From: CAJPST01 sp041795785
GTDB taxonomy: Bacteria; Pseudomonadota; Gammaproteobacteria; Enterobacterales; Pasteurellaceae
Direction of reading: 5' to 3'
Assembly: GCA_041795785.1 (NCBI GenBank)
Contig: JBHBXR010000058.1
Coordinates: 1 to 38,541, forward strand
DNA: 38,541 nt
Numbering within the stretch: position 1 is the stretch's first letter; every line of letters begins with the position of its first letter. Below the pieces are notes generated by a model, which made no database searches, was not told the DNA's origin, and worked only from the letters and a program-made list of their open reading frames with translations. The position numbers and the translations under genes were made by a program. Of the stretch, positions 7,389-15,128 are shown piece after piece.

Positions 7389-8756
7389 ATGCAACTCAAC
7401 GCATTAACCGCACTTTCCCCGATTGACGGACGCTATCAGGACAAAGCGGCTTCCTTACGTTCCATTTTCAGCGAATTCGGCTTATTAAAATTTCGCGTAA
7501 CTGTGGAAGTCCGTTGGTTACAAAAACTGGCGACGACCGCACAAATTAAAGAAGTTTCTTCTTTGTCCGCACAAGCAAACGATTACCTAAATCAAATCGT
7601 GGCAAATTTCAGCTTGCAGGATGCGGAAAGAATCAAACAAATCGAACGCACCACTAACCACGATGTAAAAGCGGTGGAATATTTCCTGAAAGAAAAAAGC
7701 GAAGCCTTACCTGAACTGGCGGCAATCAGTGAATTTATTCATTTTGCCTGCACCTCGGAAGATATCAATAATCTGTCGCACGCGTTAATGTTAAAAACCG
7801 CCCGCGAAGAAGTCATTTTGCCCGAATGGCAGAAACTGATTGATGAAATCAGTCGTCTGGCGAACGAATACAAATCGATTCCGTTGCTGTCGCGTACGCA
7901 TGGTCAACCCGCTTCGCCGACAACAGTCGGTAAAGAAATGGCAAACGTGGTCTATCGCTTGCAACGTCAATTTAAACAGCTGCAACAAATTGAAATTTTA
8001 GGCAAAATTAACGGTGCCGTAGGTAATTATAATGCACATTTGTCCGCTTATCCGAATATCGACTGGCACCAATTCAGCCAAGAATTCGTCACTTCATTGG
8101 GCATTACTTGGAATCCGTACACCACACAAATTGAACCGCACGATTATATTGCCGAGTTTTTCGACAATGTCGCCCGTTTTAATACCATCATCATTGATTT
8201 TGATCGCGATTTATGGGGTTATATCGCTTTAAATCATTTCAAACAACGCACAGTTGCCGGTGAAATCGGTTCATCCACCATGCCGCACAAAGTCAATCCA
8301 ATCGACTTTGAAAACTCCGAAGGCAACCTCGGTTTGGCAAATGCGGTGATGGCGCACTTGGGCGCCAAACTGCCGATTTCCCGTTGGCAACGTGACTTAA
8401 CCGATTCCACCGTCTTGCGTAATCTCGGCGTAGGATTGGGATATTGCTTAATCGCCTATGCGGCAACGCGTAAAGGTATCAGCAAACTGGAAGTAAACGA
8501 GCAGCATTTACGCGATGAGTTGAATCAGAACTGGGAAGTGTTGGCGGAGCCGATTCAAACCGTAATGCGTCGTTACGGCATTGAAAAACCGTATGAAAAA
8601 CTGAAAGAACTGACCCGCGGCAAACGTGTGGACGAACAGGCGATGCGTGAGTTTATCGAAACACTGGCTATTCCGGCAGAAGAAAAAGCCCGTTTGCAAC
8701 AACTAACGCCGGAGACCTATATCGGTGCTGCCGTAGCGTTAGTGGAAAAATTGTAA
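7389..8756 (+). CDS. purB: Adenylosuccinate lyase
   Basis: The 455-aa protein carries the fumarase/aspartase superfamily signature GSSTMPHKVNP (residues 294-303), with the catalytic Ser295 in the mobile loop, and the TSEDIN and SRTHGQPAS motifs (His171). It releases fumarate twice in purine synthesis: SAICAR to AICAR, and adenylosuccinate to AMP. It is a cytoplasmic homotetramer. The RBS (GGAGC) is 9 bases before the ATG. A USS encodes residues 7-9 (Thr-Ala-Leu). The gene ends at a strong bidirectional terminator. Confidence 0.97.
   Translation: MQLNALTALSPIDGRYQDKAASLRSIFSEFGLLKFRVTVEVRWLQKLATTAQIKEVSSLSAQANDYLNQIVANFSLQDAERIKQIERTTNHDVKAVEYFLKEKSEALPELAAISEFIHFACTSEDINNLSHALMLKTAREEVILPEWQKLIDEISRLANEYKSIPLLSRTHGQPASPTTVGKEMANVVYRLQRQFKQLQQIEILGKINGAVGNYNAHLSAYPNIDWHQFSQEFVTSLGITWNPYTTQIEPHDYIAEFFDNVARFNTIIIDFDRDLWGYIALNHFKQRTVAGEIGSSTMPHKVNPIDFENSEGNLGLANAVMAHLGAKLPISRWQRDLTDSTVLRNLGVGLGYCLIAYAATRKGISKLEVNEQHLRDELNQNWEVLAEPIQTVMRRYGIEKPYEKLKELTRGKRVDEQAMREFIETLAIPAEEKARLQQLTPETYIGAAVALVEKL
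7407..7415 (-). repeat. Uptake signal sequence in purB
   Basis: This exact USS core is read in frame as Thr-Ala-Leu, codons 7-9 of purB. Confidence 0.85.
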
Positions 8757-8781
8757 ATCGCTTAAGTAAAGTATAATAGAG

Positions 8782-8813
8782 AAAAAAGCGGCTCACCGAG
8801 GAGCCGCTCTTTT
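8782..8813. terminator. Bidirectional terminator between purB and the convergent 126-aa gene
   Basis: The stem AGCGGCTC / GAGCCGCT (8787-8794 / 8801-8808) has loop ACCGAG. It is preceded by a run of A and followed by CTTTT, so it can stop transcription from both sides. The right T-run overlaps the stop codon of the leftward gene. Confidence 0.88.
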
Positions 8814-9192
8814 AGCAAATTAACATTTCACGCAGCAGTTTTATGATCGTATCCTGAATTTCTTTCATTTCCGCCATGTCGCTGTGTTGAATACTGTCCG
8901 AACGGTAATAACCGACCAGTTCATTGATAATCTCATTGACGCTTTTCCCCGTTCTTTGATTCTCAAATAAAAGAATATTCCAAACGTTACGATATGAAGT
9001 TATCTGATACAATTTGATCAAAGACAGTTTCGCAATGGAATGTCCTAACCCTTTGAGTTTAATCCGATTCTCAAGCTGAATCGGCGTGGCACGATCCAGT
9101 TCCGACCATACGTCCAGGATTCTTTTTTCTAACGCATATCGCAAATCTAATTTGATGTTTTCATTATCTTTTATTACAGTTGCCGGTTTCAT
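8812..9192 (-). CDS. Unrecognised 126-aa protein, divergent from an HTH regulator
   Basis: I do not recognise this protein. It has 126 aa, is predicted mostly helical and soluble, is rich in Leu/Ile/Arg/Lys/Glu, and has no signal peptide or membrane segment. No nuclease, kinase or acetyltransferase motif is visible. It is unlikely to be chance: it ends exactly at a bidirectional terminator, and a good leftward promoter lies upstream (TTGCAC at 9254-9259, 17 bases, TACAAT at 9231-9236, read on the minus strand). Two palindromic operators overlap that promoter. No Shine-Dalgarno precedes the ATG. The layout suggests that the neighbouring HTH protein represses it. A toxin-antitoxin-like or phage-derived origin is possible but unproven. 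Confidence 0.6.
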   Translation of the reverse strand: MKPATVIKDNENIKLDLRYALEKRILDVWSELDRATPIQLENRIKLKGLGHSIAKLSLIKLYQITSYRNVWNILLFENQRTGKSVNEIINELVGYYRSDSIQHSDMAEMKEIQDTIIKLLREMLIC

Positions 9193-9212
9193 AGCGCGAT
9201 TTGTATTTTTTT

Positions 9213-9229
9213 GTACCCAAAACGGGTAC
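9213..9229. promoter_or_regulatory. Palindromic operator 1 in the divergent promoter region
   Basis: GTACCC-AAAAC-GGGTAC is a perfect 6-bp inverted repeat. It has the same design as the second palindrome 28 bases to the right (shared pattern rYACCyAAAAyrGGTrC). It covers the predicted transcription start of the leftward gene. It is the probable binding site of the adjacent HTH protein. Confidence 0.7.
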
Positions 9230-9230
9230 G

Positions 9231-9259
9231 ATTGTACATTGCACCTAAAATAGGTGCAA
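9231..9259 (-). promoter_or_regulatory. Leftward promoter for the 126-aa gene
   Basis: Read on the minus strand, -35 TTGCAC (9259-9254) and -10 TACAAT (9236-9231) are separated by 17 bases; transcription should begin near 9224. The -35 box and spacer lie inside operator 2, and the start lies in operator 1, so a bound regulator would block it. Confidence 0.55.
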
Positions 9260-9260
9260 T
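9238..9260. promoter_or_regulatory. Palindromic operator 2, overlapping the HTH gene start codon
   Basis: ATTGCACCT-AAAAT-AGGTGCAAT is a perfect 9-bp inverted repeat around a 5-base centre. Its right arm runs into the ATG at 9259 of the regulator gene, and it covers the -35 region of the opposite promoter. Sequence similarity with operator 1 points to one protein binding both, most simply the HTH product as autorepressor. Confidence 0.75.
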
Positions 9261-9510
9261 GGGAAATTTACGACTATCTATTCACTCTTCTGAATATAGC
9301 TGGTTAAGAGAACGCCTTCTTAATCGGCGGTTGGAACTCGGCTACACGCAGCGCGCATTGGGTGAAAAAATGGGTGTTATCCATTCTTTCATCGGCAAAG
9401 TGGAAACGGGAGAACGTCGCTTGGATATTTTTGAATTTATTACTTATTGCGAAACACTTGAGTTGGATCCCGTCGAATTGATAAAAGAAATACAAGCTAA
9501 ATTTAAGTAG
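9259..9510 (+). CDS. Small XRE-family helix-turn-helix regulator
   Basis: This 83-aa protein is almost entirely one Cro/CI-type HTH domain: RRLELGYTQRALGEKMGV, then the recognition helix region SFIGKVETGERRLD, then a helix with LELDP. It should bind DNA as a dimer. The ATG at 9259 was chosen because the domain starts shortly after it; a TTG at 9211 would add 16 residues that are encoded by the operator DNA itself and do not look like protein. The ATG lies inside operator 2 and has no Shine-Dalgarno, so the message may be leaderless. Probable autoregulator and repressor of the divergent gene. Confidence 0.8.
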   Translation: MGNLRLSIHSSEYSWLRERLLNRRLELGYTQRALGEKMGVIHSFIGKVETGERRLDIFEFITYCETLELDPVELIKEIQAKFK

Positions 9511-9542
9511 CGCATACTCATTCGTTTTGTTTATAAGCGACA

Positions 9543-11117
9543 TTAATTCCTTGCCAACAAATGCTGCTTGCGAATGCCTAACAGCGCCAGCATCGTTACA
9601 TAACTAATCATCGCCAAGCCGATTAGCCAAACCAGCCAATGTACGCGTACGCCAAAGTTCATGGCGTTCCAGCTTGCCAAACTCGGACTGTAATAATAAA
9701 CCAGCCCGCCCATCACCAATGCCGCACACAAAACTTTCAAAAAAAAGACCGCACTTTGTTTGCTGAAATGATATACGTCGGCTTTCGCCAAGCCGCGATA
9801 CAACAAATAAGCGTTTAATGTTGCGGACATTGCGGAGGCAATAGCTAAGCCGACATAGCTGAACGGAATCGCCAACAAGTTAAAGAACATATTGGCGATC
9901 ATGGCGATAATCCCGATTTTAACCGGCGTTTTGGTGTTTTGACGGGCATAATAACCGTTGGCGAGAATTTTGATCATCATAAAACTCAGCAAGCCCGCAT
10001 TCATCGCCCACAAAGAAAGAGACGCCGCTTTGACGTCGGATAATAAAAACTGCCCGCGCATAAACAGCACCAGCAACATCGGTTGCGCCAAAATGGCAAT
10101 GCCGATCATGGCAGGTACGCCGAGCAGTAAAATCATACGCACGCCCCAGTCCATAGTGCTGCGGAAATCTTGTGCGCTTTGTTCCGCATTGCTGTCACGA
10201 TTAACGTGTTGGCGCGCCAACGTCGGCAAAATTACGGTGGAAATGGCGATACCGAACAAACCGAGCGGAAACTCAAGTAAACGGTCAGAATAATACAGCC
10301 AGCTGATGGAACCGGTCATCAGAAAACTGGCAATAAAGGTATCAAGCAGTAAATTGATTTGACTGACGGAAACGCCGAATAAGGCGGGAATCATCAGCGT
10401 ACGAATTTTTTTCACCCCTTCATCGTTCCACGCCCATTTCGGTTTTACCAATAATCCCGCTTGTTTTAAAAAGGGAATTTGAAACACGAATTGTAGTAAA
10501 CCGCCGAGGAAAATCCCGATGGCTAAAGCGAGATCCGGACTGTCTAAATGCGGCGCCAGCACAAGTGCGGTGGAAATCATGGCAATATTTAACAGTACCG
10601 GCGAAAAAGACATGACGCCGAATTTACCGATGGTGTTTAAAATAGCACCGGATAAAGCGACGAAAGTAATAAACCATAAATAAGGAAAGGTAATTTTAAG
10701 TAATAACGAGGCTTGTTCAAACTTCGTCGCATTCGGTCCGTCATTCAGCCAGTCGATAAACCAACCGGTACCGAAAATCGCTGCGACAACGGGCGATCCG
10801 ATCATTGCCAATAAAGTAACGACCGTAACCAATCCGCCCAAGGTTCCCGATACTTTGCCGATAAATTCGCGAGTTTTATCCATATCGCCGGATTTTTGAT
10901 ATTCCGCTAAAACCGGTACAAAAGCCTGTGAAAAAGCGCCTTCGGCGAATAAACGGCGTAAAAAGTTAGGGATACGGTTGGCGAATAAAAATACATCGGC
11001 AGCGGCGCCGGCGCCGATGATATTGGCAATCACCACATCACGGATTAAACCTAGCACGCGTGACAACAATGTCATTGAACTGACGATAATGCCTGACTTT
11101 AATAATTTCTTACTCAA
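9543..11117 (-). CDS. murJ: Lipid II flippase MurJ (MviN)
   Basis: This 524-aa polytopic membrane protein of the MOP superfamily has about 14 hydrophobic helices. The N-terminus SSMTLLSRVLGLIRDVVIAN carries the family signature, with the essential Arg residues of helix 1. MurJ flips the lipid-linked peptidoglycan precursor across the inner membrane. The start is a TTG at 11117: no ATG lies upstream in frame, and the next ATG (codon 15) would cut the conserved helix. In the neighbourhood, murJ and rpsT are divergent and separated by 247 bases. Two USS cores lie inside the gene. Confidence 0.95.
   Translation of the reverse strand: MSKKLLKSGIIVSSMTLLSRVLGLIRDVVIANIIGAGAAADVFLFANRIPNFLRRLFAEGAFSQAFVPVLAEYQKSGDMDKTREFIGKVSGTLGGLVTVVTLLAMIGSPVVAAIFGTGWFIDWLNDGPNATKFEQASLLLKITFPYLWFITFVALSGAILNTIGKFGVMSFSPVLLNIAMISTALVLAPHLDSPDLALAIGIFLGGLLQFVFQIPFLKQAGLLVKPKWAWNDEGVKKIRTLMIPALFGVSVSQINLLLDTFIASFLMTGSISWLYYSDRLLEFPLGLFGIAISTVILPTLARQHVNRDSNAEQSAQDFRSTMDWGVRMILLLGVPAMIGIAILAQPMLLVLFMRGQFLLSDVKAASLSLWAMNAGLLSFMMIKILANGYYARQNTKTPVKIGIIAMIANMFFNLLAIPFSYVGLAIASAMSATLNAYLLYRGLAKADVYHFSKQSAVFFLKVLCAALVMGGLVYYYSPSLASWNAMNFGVRVHWLVWLIGLAMISYVTMLALLGIRKQHLLARN
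9748..9756 (-). repeat. Uptake signal sequence near the murJ 3' end
   Basis: This exact USS core, on the murJ coding strand, is read as part of Gln-Ser-Ala-Val in a C-terminal membrane helix region. Confidence 0.85.
10563..10571 (+). repeat. Uptake signal sequence within murJ
   Basis: This exact USS core is read by murJ on the other strand as Thr-Ala-Leu. Confidence 0.85.
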
Positions 11118-11282
11118 AATGTTGTACCGGATAAATAAAAATTGGGTTAATTGTATAGAAATTTAGTTTTAGCGCTATATTCTAGCGAAAAAAACTGCTA
11201 AAATCTCGCCCACTATCGTTAAATTGAAGATGAACGGTGGTTACATTCGGTTGTGTCTCACCGAAATCAACTTAATTAATCA

Positions 11283-11311
11283 TTGACAAACGCACAGAAA
11301 ATAGGCATATT
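11283..11311 (+). promoter_or_regulatory. Promoter of rpsT
   Basis: A perfect -35 box TTGACA (11283-11288), 17 bases, and the -10 box CATATT (11306-11311) lie about 55 bases before the rpsT start. Transcription should begin near 11318. Further upstream promoters may exist, as rpsT has two in E. coli. Confidence 0.65.
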
Positions 11312-11364
11312 TTACGCCCTTATTTTTATCCGTTTAATTTATAGAAATTCTTAGGAGTTTGACC

Positions 11365-11628
11365 TTGGCTAATATCAAGTCAGCAAAAAAACGCGCGGTA
11401 CAATCTGAAAAACGCCGTCAGCACAATGCAAGTCAACGCTCAATGATGCGTACTTACATTAAAAAAGTTTATGCAGCAGTAGCAACCGGTGACAAAGCGG
11501 CTTCTGAAGCAGCTTTCGTTGAAATGCAAAAAGTAGTGGATCGTATGGCTTCTAAAGGTTTGATCCACGCGAATAAAGCAGCAAACCACAAATCTAAATT
11601 ATCTGCTCAAATCAAAAAATTAGCTTAA
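11365..11628 (+). CDS. rpsT: 30S ribosomal protein S20 (UUG start)
   Basis: The 87-aa basic protein matches S20 throughout (ANIKSAKKRA, RSMMRTYIKKVYAA, KGLIHANKAANHKS). S20 binds 16S rRNA early in 30S assembly. The start is TTG at 11365, giving Met-Ala-Asn-Ile, with RBS TAGGAGT 8 bases upstream; a second TTG two codons earlier would be too close to the RBS. E. coli rpsT also begins with UUG, and that weak start is part of translational autocontrol by free S20, so the same control is likely here. Confidence 0.95.
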   Translation: MANIKSAKKRAVQSEKRRQHNASQRSMMRTYIKKVYAAVATGDKAASEAAFVEMQKVVDRMASKGLIHANKAANHKSKLSAQIKKLA

Positions 11629-11657
11629 TTGCTGTTTTTGAAAACTGAATAAAATTA

Positions 11658-11686
11658 AACCGCACTTTTGTAGTGCGGTTTTTTAT
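11658..11686. terminator. USS-containing terminator after rpsT
   Basis: The perfect 9-bp stem AACCGCACT / AGTGCGGTT has loop TTTGT and is followed by TTTTT. The left arm holds an exact USS (11659-11667, minus strand). A-rich sequence on its left lets it also act for the convergent ytjB. Confidence 0.85.
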
Positions 11687-11693
11687 ATTCTTT

Positions 11694-12377
11694 TCACGCT
11701 TTGAAACGTCTGCGACGGCGATGAAAATTTTGTACCGTATTCGGTTTGTTTTCTTTCGGCGGCGTTTCGATGTTCTCAAGCTGAACACGACGTGCGCGAC
11801 GGTAATGGCTTAAAAAATAATGTACGGAGCTGGCAAGCAAAATGCCGGCTAAAAATACCACGATAAGTTCGCCGTAAAGCTGGTGAAAAATCTGATCGAT
11901 TTTGTTCTGTGTAGTTTGTCCGTAGCGGGTGTCGAAGGTGACCCGAAGAAAGCCTTCAATCCCATTGGCGGAATAGATCGGCTCGACGATTTGCTGGGTG
12001 TCGCCGCTGTTTAACGGCTCTTCAGAACCTAATCCCAATCGATGGCGTAAATTCAGACTGTTACCGGTTTGTGCCAACAATTCGCCGTTATCGGCATAAA
12101 TTGACGCATCCAACAGAAATTTTTCTTTAGTCAGGTTTTCCAAGTTCTCCGTCAACTGCTCGGTTTTGGCATCATTAACCAACAACACGGCAAACAGATT
12201 CGCCTGTTGGCGGATTAGCAAGTGAGACAGATTGGAAACTTGGTTGATACTGGCAAGCTGCGAACCGATTTGGAACTGCTTGACACCGAATAGAATCACT
12301 GCCATCACGCCGATACAAAGGGCGATAATCACGATAAACATCACGGATTTAGCGATTTTTTCTTTGATTATTTGCAA
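11694..12377 (-). CDS. ytjB: YtjB/Smp (AhpA) family membrane protein
   Basis: This 227-aa protein has an N-terminal membrane helix (about residues 12-32), a periplasmic region of about 130 residues, a second helix (LIVVFLAGILLASSVHYFL) and a strongly basic cytoplasmic tail (RRRRRFKA). This two-helix layout, and its position divergent from serB, match E. coli Smp/YtjB and the Pasteurellaceae protein called AhpA. Its function is poorly known. The start is TTG at 12377 with RBS GGGGAAA; the next ATG (codon 13) lies inside the first helix. Confidence 0.85.
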   Translation of the reverse strand: MQIIKEKIAKSVMFIVIIALCIGVMAVILFGVKQFQIGSQLASINQVSNLSHLLIRQQANLFAVLLVNDAKTEQLTENLENLTKEKFLLDASIYADNGELLAQTGNSLNLRHRLGLGSEEPLNSGDTQQIVEPIYSANGIEGFLRVTFDTRYGQTTQNKIDQIFHQLYGELIVVFLAGILLASSVHYFLSHYRRARRVQLENIETPPKENKPNTVQNFHRRRRRFKA

Positions 12378-12489
12378 ATTATTTTCCCCAAAAGGTTAAA
12401 ACAATATATGATTAGGGCGTGTCTTCATTTTGTTTTTGCACTGTTTTTTCAGGCAAAAAACACCAAAATATAAAATGAGGAAACGCCGT

Positions 12490-13488
12490 ATGACTTTATC
12501 ACAAAAATTAACCGGGATCTCTTATTTTATGCAATCACAGCCTGCTTCAATCATACAAAAATTTCCGTTATTTCCGACCGCACTTTTAGCGGAACAACCC
12601 GTTACACAAGGCAAAGATTATTTTATTTTATTCGGCAACCGATTAGATGCAGACCTGTTGGTGCAATTTCAGCAAAAGTGCGGTCAAAATTTTATGCTTT
12701 TTGACTGTTGGAACCAATTGAATAATATCGTTGTGCTATTGCGGGGCGAATGGCAGAGAGAATATATGCAACACGCCCATTCCTTGCAGTTGGATTTGGC
12801 GCCGTTAAATTTCCGCCCCCGTTTGCAGCAGGCTGGATTATTGGTGATGGATATGGATTCCACCGCCATTCAAATCGAATGTATCGATGAAATCGCTAAG
12901 TTGGCGGGAACGGGCGAATTGGTTTCGGCGATTACCGCCAGTGCGATGCGTGGCGAATTGGATTTCGAACAGAGTTTACGTCGTCGGGTCAGCACCTTGC
13001 AAGGCGCACCGGAAAGCATTTTACAACAAGTACGCGAAAATCTGCCGTTGATGCCGGGAGTGCAGGAAACGATTCGCGAATTAAAAAAATACGGTTGGAA
13101 AACGGCGATTGCCTCCGGCGGTTTCACTTATTTTGCCGATTATTTGAAAGAATTATTAGGTTTGGATGCGGCAGTGTCGAATCAATTTGAAATTGAAAAC
13201 GGCAAGCTGACCGGCAATGTGCAGGGCGATATTGTACACGCACAATATAAGGCGGACACGTTGCAGCGTTTAGCCGCCGAATTCGGTATTGCGCAGGCGG
13301 ATACCGTCGCCATCGGTGACGGAGCCAATGATTTGCTGATGATGGCTGCGGCGGATCTCGGCGCGGCTTTCCATGCCAAACCTAAAGTTCAACAACAGGC
13401 GCAAGTTGTGGTAAACTTCGCCGACTTTACGGCGCTGATTTGTTTATTGAGCGCCAATGACAGAGTTAAACGTTTAGAGGAGAAATAA
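12490..13488 (+). CDS. serB: Phosphoserine phosphatase
   Basis: The HAD-family core has motif I DMDSTAI (the first Asp is the nucleophile), the Ser of ASGGFTYF as motif II, and motif IV GDGANDLLM. The enzyme removes phosphate from O-phospho-L-serine, the last step of serine synthesis. The N-terminal ~115 residues form the extra domain usual for gammaproteobacterial SerB. ATG 12490 (332 aa) was chosen for its RBS (GAGG, 9 bases away); ATG 12529 would give 319 aa and also fits the family. Two USS cores lie in the N-terminal, less conserved part. yajQ follows after 2 bases. Confidence 0.94.
   Translation: MTLSQKLTGISYFMQSQPASIIQKFPLFPTALLAEQPVTQGKDYFILFGNRLDADLLVQFQQKCGQNFMLFDCWNQLNNIVVLLRGEWQREYMQHAHSLQLDLAPLNFRPRLQQAGLLVMDMDSTAIQIECIDEIAKLAGTGELVSAITASAMRGELDFEQSLRRRVSTLQGAPESILQQVRENLPLMPGVQETIRELKKYGWKTAIASGGFTYFADYLKELLGLDAAVSNQFEIENGKLTGNVQGDIVHAQYKADTLQRLAAEFGIAQADTVAIGDGANDLLMMAAADLGAAFHAKPKVQQQAQVVVNFADFTALICLLSANDRVKRLEEK
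12577..12585 (-). repeat. Uptake signal sequence in serB, copy 1
   Basis: This exact USS core is read in frame as Thr-Ala-Leu in the variable N-terminal domain. Confidence 0.85.
12676..12684 (+). repeat. Uptake signal sequence in serB, copy 2
   Basis: This exact USS core, in the opposite orientation to copy 1, is read as Lys-Cys-Gly. It lies only 91 bases after copy 1. Confidence 0.85.
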
Positions 13489-13490
13489 TC

Positions 13491-13982
13491 ATGCCGTCAT
13501 TTGATATTGTATCTGAAATCACCATGCACGAAGTGCGTAACGCAGTGGAAAACGCTACCCGCGATTTGGCAAACCGTTGGGACTTCCGCAACGTACAGGC
13601 ATCCATCGAATTAAATGAAAAAAACGAAAGCATTAAACTGGCGACCGAATCGGATTTTCAGTTGGAACAGTTACTGGATATTCTGCGTAACGCCTGCATT
13701 AAACGCGGTATTGAATCCGCTTCTTTAGATGTTCCCGCCGATTATGAACACAGCGGAAAAACTTACAGCAAAGAAGTGAAGCTGAAACAGGGGATTGAAA
13801 CGGAAACTGCGAAGAAAATCACGAAATTGATCAAAGACAGCAAACTTAAAGTGCAGACGCAGATTCAAGGGGATCAAGTTCGGGTTACGGGTAAGTCGCG
13901 CGACGATTTGCAGGCGGTCATCCAATTGGTGAAAGGTGCGGAATTAGGTCAACCGTTCCAGTTTAATAATTTTAGAGATTAG
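13491..13982 (+). CDS. yajQ: YajQ family (UPF0234) nucleotide-binding protein
   Basis: The 163-aa protein begins MPSFDIVSE and ends GQPFQFNNFRD, both hallmarks of the YajQ family. It should fold into two ferredoxin-like domains. Members bind nucleotides, and in Xanthomonas a homologue is a cyclic-di-GMP effector; its role in Pasteurellaceae is unknown. Strong RBS (GAGGAG) and 2-base spacing from serB suggest co-transcription. Confidence 0.92.
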   Translation: MPSFDIVSEITMHEVRNAVENATRDLANRWDFRNVQASIELNEKNESIKLATESDFQLEQLLDILRNACIKRGIESASLDVPADYEHSGKTYSKEVKLKQGIETETAKKITKLIKDSKLKVQTQIQGDQVRVTGKSRDDLQAVIQLVKGAELGQPFQFNNFRD

Positions 13983-14020
13983 AATTTGTTGTTAAGCAAC
14001 AAATTTGTCTGTTACACCTA

Positions 14021-14056
14021 AAAATGCGCCGCTCAGAATGTCGAGCGGCGCATTTT
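14021..14056. terminator. Bidirectional terminator between yajQ and cysK
   Basis: A perfect 14-bp inverted repeat, AAAATGCGCCGCTC / GAGCGGCGCATTTT, has loop AGAATGTC. A and T ends on both sides make it usable for both convergent genes. Confidence 0.9.
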
Positions 14057-14071
14057 ATCGCAATTCAAGTA

Positions 14072-15022
14072 TTAAGCTTCAATTCCCTCAAATAACGCCG
14101 TACTTAAATAACGTTCGGAGGCGGAAGGTAAAATAACTACGATAAGTTTATCGGCAAATTCAGGTAAGCGGGCGAGACGATCCGCCGCGGCTAATGCGGC
14201 GCCGGAGGAAATGCCGCCTAAAATCCCTTCTTCCGCCATTAAGCGACGGGCGGTGGCGATAGCGGTTTCGCTGTCCACGCGCTCTACACGGTCGATTAAA
14301 GACAAGTCCAAGTTTTTCGGAATAAAGCCGGCACCGATACCTTGAATTTTATGCGGCGCCGGTTTGACTTCTTCGCCCGCCAACGTCTGCGTAATCACCG
14401 GGCTTTCCGCCGGTTCAACGGCAACGGACAAAATTTGCTTGCCTTCGTCTTGTTTAATATAACGACTGACGCCCGTAATCGTACCGCCGGTGCCGACACC
14501 AGCGACCAACACGTCGATTTTGCCTTCGGTTGCCGTCCAAATTTCAGGACCGGTGGTTTGTTGATGGATTGCCGGGTTCGCCGGATTTTCAAATTGCTTT
14601 AAGGTAACATAGCGGTTCGGATCGGAGGCGGCGATTTCTTCCGCTTTGGCAATCGCCCCTTTCATGCCTTTGGCGCCCTCGGTTAATACCAAATTCACGC
14701 CTAAACCGCGTAATAAGCGTTTGCGTTCCTGACTCATGGTTTCCGGCATAGTCAGGGTGATTTTGTAACCGCGCGCGGCCGCTACATAAGCCAAAGCAAT
14801 CCCCGTATTACCGCTGGTGGCATCGACGATTTCTTTATCTTTGGTCAAAATGCCGTCTTTTTCCGCCTGCCACACCATATTGGCGCCGATACGGCATTTC
14901 ACGCTGAAACTTGGATTGCGGCTTTCGATTTTTACTACGATATTACCGTTGTTTCCGAAATTCTTTAAACGAACCAACGGCGTATTGCCGATGGAATAAG
15001 AGTTGTCTGCAAAAATAGTCAT
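14072..15022 (-). CDS. cysK: Cysteine synthase A (O-acetylserine sulfhydrylase)
   Basis: The 316-aa PLP enzyme has the PLP-binding Lys42 (SFSVKCRIG), the substrate loop TSGNTG (69-74), the phosphate loop GVGTGGTITG and the C-terminal GISSGAA motif. It makes cysteine from O-acetylserine and sulfide. The family's more active-site-specific pattern (NPSFSVKCR) supports CysK rather than CysM. The RBS (AAGGGGA) precedes the ATG by 7 bases. cysZ lies directly upstream on the same strand, joining sulfate uptake and sulfide use. Confidence 0.95.
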   Translation of the reverse strand: MTIFADNSYSIGNTPLVRLKNFGNNGNIVVKIESRNPSFSVKCRIGANMVWQAEKDGILTKDKEIVDATSGNTGIALAYVAAARGYKITLTMPETMSQERKRLLRGLGVNLVLTEGAKGMKGAIAKAEEIAASDPNRYVTLKQFENPANPAIHQQTTGPEIWTATEGKIDVLVAGVGTGGTITGVSRYIKQDEGKQILSVAVEPAESPVITQTLAGEEVKPAPHKIQGIGAGFIPKNLDLSLIDRVERVDSETAIATARRLMAEEGILGGISSGAALAAADRLARLPEFADKLIVVILPSASERYLSTALFEGIEA

Positions 15023-15128
15023 ACTAATCCCCTTGTGTGTTTGATATTGAAGTGTCGTATTTTTATCATAACTATTTGAATGTAAAAAATAGTTATTGGA
15101 TATATTTTATAACCGAATGCTATTAGCT

